The translations under genes were made by a program, and so were the position numbers. DNA of 64,000 bases, taken from the NCBI GenBank assembly GCA_036023115.1, contig JAYKKT010000040.1, positions 6,235,001 through 6,299,000 on the forward strand, given 5' to 3'. Under the pieces are notes generated by a model, which saw only the letters and a program-made list of their open reading frames with translations, did not search any database and was not told where the DNA came from. Shown here in pieces: positions 39,801 through 50,615 of this stretch. Source of the DNA: Brasenia schreberi. Its lineage: Eukaryota > Streptophyta > Magnoliopsida > Nymphaeales > Cabombaceae. Numbering within the stretch: the stretch's first letter is position 1; every line of letters begins with the position of its first letter.

Positions 39801-41225
39801 TCACATGAGAATAGGTCAAGGGGTCGATACCTGAGTGTGCATCCAAAAGAAAGTTTGTCACCAGTGCGGACCAAAAACAAGAGCCAAGGAATTCAGGCCT
39901 CTAGTAACATGACCATTTAAACTTCCAAAGACAACTTAGTTAAAAGCGTGTTTAAGGGTTGTTGGTTTCAGGTTCGGTTCCAGTTTTGGTCATGCTTGAT
40001 TCCGTTTATTAAAATCCTACGAGTGAAAGTGGTATTTTAGAACGGAAACCCTAAATATGATCTTGGTATTGCAGATTCAGGTTTTTGGATTCTGGTTCGG
40101 TTTTGGCAGGAGAACCAAAACTAGACCGAGAATCCAACTGACATCGGTTCCGGTTTCATTCGAGTTCTGAGCCTATTTCACACGCGCCACCTCGGAGTTC
40201 TAAACTTCAAACTTTGTTGAATCGCAGACGGGACTCCTGTATGTGCCGGAATCCATGTAAGGTTCGCTCGGCCGTTAGTAAAAGCATGCACCCCCACCCA
40301 CCACAATTTTGCCGTCCACCGGAGCAAAACGAACACAGACGACATTAACCGAAAGCTTTGTTCCTAAAAACTGACGGCGGGACCCACCTATATGAGGACG
40401 GTAGGGCCACGCCACGTCATCGGGGTTGATGTCGTCTGGGACCCACTGAGAGAGAGAATAAATTCAGTGTGGGGGACCCATTGAGAGAGAGAATAGATAC
40501 AGTGTGGGATCAGGAGAAGAACTTTTTTAGTAAGAGAGAGATAAAAGGCATAAATCGAAAAATGAATGGTTGGAGAATGAAGATGATCGTGACCGGATAG
40601 ATTATTCGGGGTTGATGAAGCTCAAGAAGCATGTGGACTAAGTTTCATAAAAAAAATAAAGTAGCAAACGCTTTTAAAGATTAACTCAACCAAAAAGGGA
40701 CAACTTTCTTGTTACGAGATTATGGACAACTGATTATTTTTTTCTTATTTACTATAACTAAACCTATTTGAGGAAAACCTCGAGTAGGCACACCATATGG
40801 TAATGACAGATTTAAATTTTTTTGTGGGGTGGAGTCAATGGCGGATCTACATAGAAGAGTAGGAGGCGACCACCTCCTTGAAAATTTCAAAATTTACAAT
40901 ATATGTTTGAGATTCATTCTTCGCCCCTTAACACGATGAAATATGTACATGGCCCACTCCTTGAAAATTTGAAAATTTACCCGAGAACTTACGTTTTACA
41001 GTGAATATATGGTTGAGATTCATGCTTCGTCCCTTAACATGATGAAATATGTGCATTGCCCACTCCAAAACTATTTTCTAGATCCGCCACTCGGTGGAAC
41101 AAACAGCTTATTCAGCCATTTAAGGTGGGGGTGAAGTACATAGCAAGGAATTCAACAGTGCCATGTAATTTTTCAAAATTTTGGTTTGGTGTCCGTCCCA
41201 CCTCACCTGTAAATGTAAATCCGCC

Positions 41226-41267
<42 letters not shown>

Positions 41268-42147
41268 GTGTGAGATCTAGGACATCAATTGTTGTATGTA
41301 GTCTTCTCTCATTTGCTTTAACTTGTTATATATATATATATTTAAGAATTGAATTAGATTTGGTTTATGTAGAGAGAGAAACTAGATTCTACTTATTTGT
41401 GGTGCTCACTTAAGTTCATCATCTATTTTTTAGAGATATGAGTATAATTTAAAAAGTTATAATGATATTTTAAAAATATAAAATACAAGTTTATTATGCT
41501 CATGCCACCGATAAGTTTATTATGTGCATGAGTAAACAGTATCCAATCACTCAATATATATATATATATACACAATATATTATGAATAAACTTATATGAA
41601 ATATTTCTGCACCAATTTAGAAAGTCCTTTCTTTATCATTTCTAAAAATGTATTTATATGCTATCATATGCTCAGACGATTGGGGTTGTTTCTTAATCAA
41701 GCCTGGTCCTTTAAAGAGCCAGCATCATGCAGCAAATGGTCGTGCTCATTGTTTTGCCTTTACGCATTGTCTTTGCTCATTGTTCTCACTCACTATTTGC
41801 CCCACCCCATACAAATTTTTGGATTCGCTAGTTCTAGTATCTTGGATTAAACCCTGGCTTGAAGGAAAAAGGAAATGTGATAGCATGCAGAAGCCACCAT
41901 CATTAAAACACCTGTTCTTGTGTTTAAGTATGATCAACTTTGTGAAGCTCAAAACGGAAAAACTTATTTAGTTGAAATCATGTTCTTTCAGTTCATAAGA
42001 AATGTGCATGCACATGCACACACACGCACATATAGGTATATGTATTTATATCTATATAATATAAACCTTTAATTTTTTTTAAATTATACTTATATTACCC
42101 AAAAGTAAAGAGTAAATACATCATAAGTGGATAGGGTCTGGTTTTTC

Positions 42148-42227
<80 letters not shown>

Positions 42228-42894
42228 ATAGTCCATGCACACACTCATCGGTGTTCTAATCTTCTTAAAGATTTTAACTGTCTGATTTGAAAGGTTGAGA
42301 TCTTTAAGTAAAAAAGCAAATAGCATGAGGTGTATTATTATACCTGCAAGAAGTATCTGTTGAAGAATATGCATATTCAGTGTTCTTAGTGTTAGTTTTG
42401 TAATTTTTGATATTTTAGGTATTATTGTAATTGCCCGTAGTACTAAGAGCATTTTGGTCATTTTCTGTTTTACAACTCATTATATAAGGGTTGATAGGTT
42501 GTATTAGGGTTAAGAGGTTTTGAGTAAGAAAGAGAGAGAAAGAGGGGGCTGGCCTCAATTAGAGGTCTGTCTCTTCCTTCGATCTCTCATATTTTCTCTT
42601 CAATGTTATTAATATTTGTTGTTTAATCTTTCACTACACGTCTCCGAAATCTCAACACGGTATCTGAGTAATGCAGAAAAAATGCAACACTAGAATCGTT
42701 ACCATTGGTTTGCACCATTGTTCAATCTTTGTCCATCTTAGAGAATCTCCTGCATATCCTACTCAATAAACTCTCAGGTTGATGGTGAAAAGAATGGTGA
42801 GGAGTCTTCAATCGACGGAATTGAATGAGAAGTTTCTAATAAATTCTGAAGGAGATGGCAGCGAAAGAAAATTATTGAATGCTGAACCTTTTTC

Positions 42895-43644
42895 TTGTTA
42901 GGGAGAGAAAGAGAGGAGGAGGGAGACAAGAGGATGAGTTACATGATGGTTAAGCAAGTTGTTGATACCAAATTTTACGAGTATGGAATGAGGAACAATG
43001 GAAGTGGAACAACTGTTTGTGAGAGGAAGCAACTGCCATCAGGGAGAAAGGTAGCATTAAGAGATTTACGGAATGAATCTGGAAATTATGTTCCTGACTA
43101 TCTAGGAAATTATCCCTTGCAAAAGGATGAGAATGACACAAAGATCTCTGGCTCCAAGAGAGAAAGGCCTACTTGCTCAAATCCACAGTATCAAGATTTT
43201 GTATTCTGTAATTGTTGAAAGGAAAACCTTGTTTATATTCGTAGGAAGACAGAGACAGAATCAATCAATTTGAATGTGTCCAGCGATGAAGGATTAAATT
43301 CATATCCTGACACTAAAGAAAAGTTTTCAAGCTCTTGGTATCATGAAACGTGGCACTCAGATGTGCCTCATATTGCATTGTTTGGTAGTTATATTCCTCT
43401 GATCTCTATGAAGCCCTGCCAATCGATGGAACCATCATTTTCTCATGCTCTTGCAAAGCTAAATGATGATTTGACTTTAGAACCAAACAACAATGGAGCA
43501 TATTATCCTACAGATGATAAGGGATCTGTATTCAACATTGGAAAGAGCGGTTTGTTCGCTTGTAGATTTTCCTCAAGGAGTGTGATGAAGAAAACCGCAA
43601 TGATTATATCCATATGTTATGATCTCTATCGGCTAGCGGCATAA
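42895..43644 (+). pseudogene. Unidentified protein-like fragments inside the LTR element
   Basis: Two frames, 42895-43218 and 43270-43644, are separated by a single stop region. The same text continues in another frame after about 43580, where words such as NDYIHMLYDLYRLAA and ELEKRAIHLLLEEGKEL appear. The composition is hydrophilic and non-repetitive, unlike retrotransposon gag-pol. I do not recognise the family. Inference: transduplicated host gene sequence, now a pseudogene. Confidence 0.5.
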
Positions 43645-44929
43645 GTAAACATGCAGTTGAGCTTGAGAAAAGGGCGATCCATCTTTTGCTGGAGGAAGGT
43701 AAAGAGTTGCATCGTATGAAAGCATGGACATGGACATGGCTGCTGTTCATTCATTGTGTAGGTTATGCATTTATTGCATATGACTGCATAACTCAACTAT
43801 TCGTATTCCCAAGAAAGTGTAAAGGAATCTGACAGTGAAGGCATATGGACCATTAAATCTTAGGGGCCCATCATTATGGCATTTCAGGGGCACGATCATT
43901 AAAGCTTACGGTCCCAATCTGATAGATGATCATTAAAGCTGCAGGTTGCAGCAAGTGATCATTAAATCATGCCAGTTGGAAAGTCAATCATGCCAACTAC
44001 TTTGATTATATTGCATCTACTTTGAGGCGTTTCATTGAAAAAGAAGATGGTCTTGGGCATTATTATGATCAGAATACTATTGCGGCAATTATTATTGGGA
44101 CTGATACAAATGCTTGAGCGTGCAGATGCAATTACAAAGTGTCAGTTTTGGAAATTGAGATTTTAAAAAGTTATTTACTTTCTAAGGAATTAAATGATGC
44201 AGTTGAGATCAACTGCAAGCATCCTTCAATGGCAATTCGGTTCTTGGGTCTTGTACCCATCTCAGTATTAAGAGATTTGCCAGTTACACTTCCTTCTCTG
44301 CTCTCGACTAGTGCTTAGAACACCATTGCAGTGTCTGTGGCTAAGAAATTATGTACATCAACTGAGCGATTGCACTTGTGGATATTGAGGACTGAGCAAG
44401 GTGATAACCAACTCGATTAAGGTGTCATTGACATGAGCAAGAATGAAACATGTAGTTTCCTCTTATGACCAAGGAGTTCATATTTTCAGGCAGATTCACT
44501 ATTGAAAGGTGATGAGAAGAGATTAGTTGAAACAACTGAAACATTATTTGATAAGAAAGAATCTATCACTAAAGAGATCAAAGAAATTAATAATGCACTT
44601 CAAGAAGAGATGGCAGCGATAGTGTCAGTGGTAGATCAAAAGGTGAAGTGTATCGCTCACTCTTTCTAAGAGAAGTGTGTAGGCAGATAAATGATGCACA
44701 TTAAGTGTTTGATGAAATGCTCAAGAAGAGATGATTAACATGAATATCAAGTGTTTGAAGAAATGTTTAAGAGAGCTGGAAAATTCAGGAAAAGAGTACA
44801 GAAGATTAGTACATGATGATTGTCTCCATTAAAAAAACAACATGAAGAAAGTTTACAGAAAAGAAATGTATACTGAAGATTGCAGTTATGAGGACTGCAG
44901 AAATGGTTTTATATGCAGTCAGTGAGGTT

Positions 44930-45125
44930 GCAGGAATTTACAGCTAGGAAGGCTGAGTCGATGTAAGATGATCAGCCAGGAAGGTTGAGTTGATGTTGTA
45001 GCCAAAGATGTTGCTTAAGATGATCAACAAGGAAGGTTGAGTTGAAGATGTTGCAACCAAAGTAGCTCCTGAAGATGATCAGCTAGGAAGGCTGAGTTGA
45101 AGATGTTGCAGTTAGAAAGGTTGCT
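44930..45125 (+). repeat. Minisatellite in the LTR element interior
   Basis: About four imperfect copies of a 45-65 bp unit containing GGAAGGTTGAGTTGA and AGATGATCAGC, next to the 3' LTR. Confidence 0.75.
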
Positions 45126-45889
45126 AAAAAAGAAAAAAAAGAAAAAAAAAATCAGTTTTTTGGCAAGTTTGGAGTTCGAAGTATCTCACTCCCAACTGGA
45201 GGGAGAGTGCTGAAGAATATGCATATTCAGTGTTCTTAGTGTTAGTTTTGTAATTTTTGATGTTTTAGGTATTATTATAATTGCTCGTAGTACTAAGAGC
45301 ATTTTGGTTATTTTCTATTTTACAGCTCATTATATAAGGTCTGATAGGTTGTATTAGGGTTAAGAGGTTTTGAGTAAGAAAGAGAGAGAAAGAGGGGGGG
45401 GGGCTCCATTGGAGGTCCACTCCTTCCTTCGATATCTCATGTTTCCTTTTCAATGTTATTGATATTTGTTGTTTAATCTTTCACTACGCGACTCCGAAAT
45501 CTCAACAGTATCAAGGTATGTTTTGCTTTTGAAATTTAAATTTCAACCACCAATTGGATGATTGAGATCCTTGAGAATGTTTAAGATATAATGTATGTGT
45601 GCATTTACCACTCTTTCTCTATATAATTTATTTATTTATCAAAAGATTGTTTTAGTGAAAGTGTGTTGCCTATACATTCAACCAAACTATATAAATCATG
45701 TCCCTAGACATGTTTTTCTTTGTGCGTACATTCCCTAGAGACTCTTTTGCTAAAACTAATCATATTTGAAGAAATTGAATGTAATGCAGCTCTTGTCTCA
45801 AGCAAGCATACAGTTTACTTATGTATATTGTGGGTCCATGCATATTTTGTACATGTAGACATACTTATCTTTTCATATGCTACTTTAAG

Positions 45890-46219
45890 ATGTTGACCGT
45901 CTGATACCGGTAATGGGTGGTTGAGATTATTAAAGAAAAACAAGAAGTACAAAATTTGTTATTTGTTTTTTCACACACACACACATATACATCTTTTCAT
46001 ATGCTATACTTTCAGATGTTGACCGTCTGATACCGGTAATGGGTGGTTGAGATTATTAAAGAAAGACAAGAAGTACAAAAGTGTTATTTGTTTTTCACAC
46101 ACACACACACACACATATATGTATATGTATATGTATATATATGTATATGTATATATATATACATATATATATGTATATGTATATACATATTCATATAACA
46201 TATATATATATATACATAT

Positions 46220-46284
<65 letters not shown>
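45890..46284. repeat. Local tandem duplication and compound microsatellite
   Basis: The block from GATGTTGACCGTCTGATACC to the CA run occurs twice in a row here (45893-45985 and 46013-46112). It is followed by a long CA/TATG/TA/GA compound repeat to 46284. Copy A has only one such block. Confidence 0.85.
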
Positions 46285-46741
46285 GTCCATTGTAGATGTC
46301 GGAAGCAAAAGGCTGTTGACAGCTCAGTGCACAGGGAAACTCCAAGCGGCTCTTTAACAGGATATATGATATGGATCCGACCCATTCACGCAAGAGAAGA
46401 GTCAGCCTTTTATTATCCACCATCTAGGTGAATTAGGGTCTGATGGGTATATGATATGGATCCGACCCATTCACGGCTTCCAAACCCTTCTACGCCCTAG
46501 ATCATCCGCGCATACTTTGAAGTTGTGATGAGATCCGATGCATTAATCTTGAGATGGCACCTCCTTGTAAAAGATCTTAACAAAGTTTTAGTGACCATCG
46601 CTATGTAGCACAACCCTCCTCCTCTATCTGGGATCGACTAACTAACAGTGGTGATTTCAGAAATTTGTTTTGGGTGGGGTGAACTTCGGGTTTGAGTGGG
46701 GCGGGATTTAAATATTTTTATTTTTCTAAGATTGTGAATAC

Positions 46742-49700
46742 AAACAACAACAACAACAACTAAGCCTTTTCCCATACTAGACGGGGTCGGTTACATGGAT
46801 TCTTTGTTTCCACAGATCCCTATCGTGTGCCATGTTAGCAGTTAACTCCCAATAAGCTAGATCATTCTTTATTGTTTCTTTCCAACACTTTTGTGGTCGT
46901 CCTCTACCTCTTTTAATACTTTCCAAATTTAGTTTTTCTAACCTTCTTACAGGTTCTTCTTTTGATCTTCTTTCTATATGTCCAAACCATCTTAAACGAT
47001 GTTCTCTCATTTTATCCTCTATTGGTGCTACTCCTAATTTGTTTCTAATAACCTCATTATGTATATAGTCTTTTCTTGTATGACCACTCATCCATCTCAA
47101 CATCTTCATTTCTGTCACATACATCTTTTGTACATGTTGATGATTAACTGCCCAACACTCAGAACCATAAAACATGGCAGGCCTAATTGCTGCTCTATAA
47201 TATTTACCTTTTAATTTTAATGGTATCTTCTTATCACAAAGAATACCTGATGCTCCTCTCCATTTTAACCAACCAGCATTAATTCTATGTGTAACATTTC
47301 CATCAATTCTTCCATCACTTTGAAAAATTGACCCTAGGTATTTAAAACTTTCCTTTTGGGGAATGCAATGTGTGCCAATTTTAATTTCTATGTCCTCTAA
47401 AGTAGCCAAATGATCAAACTTACATTCCATATATTCTGTCTTTGTTCTACTAAGTCGGAGGCCTTTGTTTTCTAATGTTTCTCTCCATAGTTCCAATTTT
47501 CTATTAACTTTTTCCTTAGACTCCTCCACTAATACAATGTCATCTGCAAATAACATACACCAAGGTACTTCATCTTGAATATGTTTTGTTAACTCATCCA
47601 TCACCATTATAAATAAGTATGGACTTAAAGTTGATCCTTGATGTAACCCAATATTAACTTCAAAGAAGTCTGTCGTTCCTTCATGAGTCCTCACACATGT
47701 TTTTGCACCATCATACATGTCTCTTACAAGGTTAATATATGTCAATGGAATACCTCTTTTTTCCAAAGTTCTCCAAAGAACCTCCCTCGGTACCCTATCA
47801 TAAGCTTTTTCTAGATTAATAAATATCATGTGAAGGTCTTTCTTTTTTGCTCAAAAATGTTCCATAAGACGTCTCAAAAGGTGAATCGCTTCAATAGTAG
47901 ATCTACCAGGCATAAATCCAAATTGGTTCTCTGTTGTACTTGATACTTGTCTTAACCTACGTTCAATAATTCTTTCCCATAATTTCATAGTATGACTCAT
48001 TAACTTGATACCTCGATAATTCGCACAATTTTGAATGTCTCCCTTGTTCTTATATACAGGAATAAGTGTACTTGCTCTCCATTCCTCGGGCATCTTTTGG
48101 TTTTTCCATATTTTATTAAATAGTCTTGTGAGCCAAGTGATTCCTATTTCTCCTAGTATTTTCCAAACTTCTATAGGAATATTATCTGGTCCTACCGATT
48201 TACCACTCTTCATATGTTTAAGAGCCTCTTTCACTTCATTCTTTTGAATACGTCGGTAGAAATTGTGGTTTATATACTTTTCTGACTTGGCTAAATCTCC
48301 TAAACTAATACTAACATCTTTATTTTCATTAAAAAGATTATAAAAATAGTTTTTCCATCTATTTCTTATATCATCATTTGCCACTAGAATTTTTTCATCT
48401 TCGTCTTTTATGCATCTAACATAATTAAGATCTTTAGTTTTCTTATCTCTAGCCCTAGCTATCCTGAAAATATCTCTTTCACCCTCTTTTGAGTTGAGTT
48501 TTTTATATAGGTCCTCCCAAATCTTAGCTTTTGCTTTACTAACGGCCTTTTTTGCTTCATTCTTTGCTTTCTTATAAGCTTCTAAAGTTTCACTAGTTTT
48601 CTTAGTATAATGTAATTTGTAACATGCCCTCTTTGCCTTGATTTTATTTTATACTACTTCACTCCACCACCAAGCTTCTTTTTGTGCCGGTACACCTCCC
48701 TTAGATACCCCTAACACATCTTTCGCCACTTTCCTAATATGTATAGCCATATTGTTCCACATATCACAGGGTGTGCCAACATAATTCCAAACATCTCCTT
48801 GAAGGACTTTCTGTTTAAATATATCTTCTTTATCGCTTTTGAGGTTCCACCATTTAGTCCGAATAGCTCGATGCACTCTTTTCTTCTTTGTCCATTTTTT
48901 TATTTGTAAATCCATAACTAAAAGTCGATGTTGGGTGGTTAAGCTTTCTCCTGGAATTACCTTACAATCTTTATAACACGCTCTATCTTTTTTTCTACAA
49001 ATAAAGTAATCAATTTGTGTTTGTGATAAGCCACTCTTATAAGTAATTAAATGTTCATCTCGTTTTTTGAAGATTGTATTGACTATAAAGAGATCAAATG
49101 ACATAGCAAAATTTAAAATCTCCCTACCTTCCTCGTTTATATCCCCATAACCAAAATTTCCATGAATCCCTTGATATCCTAATGCCTCTTTACCGACATG
49201 TCCATTTAAATCTCCTCCTAAACAAATCATCTCCCTTTGTGGAATCTTTTGAAACACCTTATCTAACTCTTTCCAAAAAACTGTCTTTATACTATCTTCT
49301 AGTCCTACTTGGGGTGCGTAAGCACAAACTATATTCAAAACCTCTGCTCCTAACACTAATTTCAATGTCATGATTCGATCACCATATCGGTGTATATCTA
49401 CTACACTCTCCTTTAAATATTTATTTATGAGAATACCAACTCCGTTTCGGGCCTTTTCTTTACCTGAGTACCATAATTTAAAACCTGTATCCTCTATCTC
49501 TTTTGCTTTTTCTCCAACCCATTTTGTCTCTTGTAAACATAGAATATGAATCTTTCTCTGAATCATAGTATCTACCACCTCCATTAGCTTACCCGATAAT
49601 GTTCCGATATTCCAAGAACCAATACGAATCTTATTATCTAGGACTAGCTTCCTTACCCCCCGCATCCGTCCATAATCAAAATGCGAAGACCCTCTCTGAA

Positions 49701-50031
49701 AAATTTTCACTACATTCGGGCGGCAATGTAGCGGGACTAACTTCTTTACCCACACCCGTCCATGATGTGGGAACCCTCTCTGCAATTGATTCACTACATT
49801 CGGGCGAAAATGTAGTGGCCCTTGCTTACTTCTTACTGCATTCGGGCTCTGCAGCACGTCGCTAGGTGGGAACGCCCCAAAACAATGCTCATAATTTTTG
49901 TAATCCATGTTGTAGAAATCCGACGAAGTTTTACGCTGGCTGTCGGAAGCCTAACACAACCCTCCTCCTTTATCCGGGCTTGGGACCAGCAATGCAAGGG
50001 TGATCCCTTACATGGGCGGAGTTTAATTTTT
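46742..50031 (-). mobile_element. Nearly full-length RTE-type LINE
   Basis: One minus-strand frame from ATG at 49908 to the stop at 46777 spans 1,043 codons. It encodes an apurinic-type endonuclease (RIGSWNIGTLSGK, LQETKWVGEK, CLGGDLNGHVG, TQIDYFICR, TTQHRLLVMD) followed by a reverse transcriptase ([39 protein letters not shown]) and the C-terminal domain typical of plant RTE. The frame is interrupted by only two stops, at 48649 and 47851, with no frameshift. The 3' tail is a GTT repeat. A 15 bp duplication, TAAGATTGTGAATAC, flanks it (46727-46741 and 50032-50046). The short 5' region starts near AAGGGATCACCCTTGC. Confidence 0.95.
46777..49908 (-). pseudogene. RTE LINE endonuclease-reverse transcriptase, two nonsense mutations
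   Basis: This is the coding part of the LINE. The endonuclease lies at residues ~90-330, reverse transcriptase at ~530-830, and the C-terminal region at ~850-1043. Position 48649 is TAA where related copies have a glutamine-like codon before NKIKAK, and 47851 is TGA between EHF and AKKKD. The three open segments share one reading frame, so the copy has lost function by point mutation rather than truncation. Confidence 0.92.
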
Positions 50032-50615
50032 TAAGATTGTGAATACTTAATTTAAATTTTTCTAAATTTTGGGCCACCACATCTGCCACTGCTAACCAAG
50101 GGTTAACCGCCACGGTAGGCGGAGTTACTTCTTCAAATTTGTTTTGAAGAGGAGCTTGCGCAGAAAGTTAAGGTGCCAGTCCCAAATTGAAGTTCCCTTT
50201 TGCTCTAGGAAAACTAGTTAGTTCTTTCTGCAAAATCAGGTGGTTATGTGGATGAATATGAAAAACTATATGGACCAAACAGAATGGACATTGTCAAACT
50301 CAGCTGAACCATGTACAAGCACTCTGAACAACTTTAGAACTTTGAGATGAGCTGTTAGTTTCCGGCGCCATTATCAGTTTAGGCCAACGCCATGATCGGG
50401 TTAGGCCAACCTGTTAATTGCGTCCTTAATATTCCTCGATCAAAAGAAGACAACATGAACCTATAATGCATACTTAAACATATGCTGGGGAAAAAATCTT
50501 TTACAATTATGTTACAAAATATATACAACAAGAAAGCATATTCTACAAGGGAAGCATCAGCCAAACATCCCTTGGCTTCAGAGAGGCTGGTGAAACCAGA
50601 AGCAGATTTTCAAGG

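Larger units (their letters stand above)
42358..45507 (+). mobile_element. Non-autonomous LTR retrotransposon with coding fragments
   Basis: Two 300 bp LTRs (42358-42657 and 45208-45507) start TGTTGAAG or TGCTGAAG and end CTCAACA. They are flanked by the 5 bp duplication GTATC (42353-42357 and 45508-45512), and copy A shows the empty site. Just inside the left LTR, CGGTATCTGAGTA resembles the initiator-Met-tRNA primer-binding site of copia elements. GGAGGGAGAG before the right LTR is the polypurine tract. No gag, integrase or reverse transcriptase is recognisable. Instead the interior holds frames at 42895-43218, 43270-43644 and about 44000-44400, and a glutamate/lysine-rich coiled-coil-like stretch near 44510-44660, all broken by stops. 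They look like ordinary plant protein text. Confidence 0.9.
39801..46542. repeat. Segmental duplication, copy B (interrupted)
   Basis: This segment repeats 36240-39450 in direct orientation. Three differences stand out. A local tandem expansion of a ~90 bp unit (CTTAACACGATGAAATATGTAC and variants) occurs at 40880-41085. A 3,150 bp LTR element at 42358-45507 splits the MITE-like repeat. A re-duplicated ~110 bp block (TGTTGACCGTCTGATACC) occurs at 45893 and 46017. Outside these, the copies are nearly identical. Confidence 0.92.
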
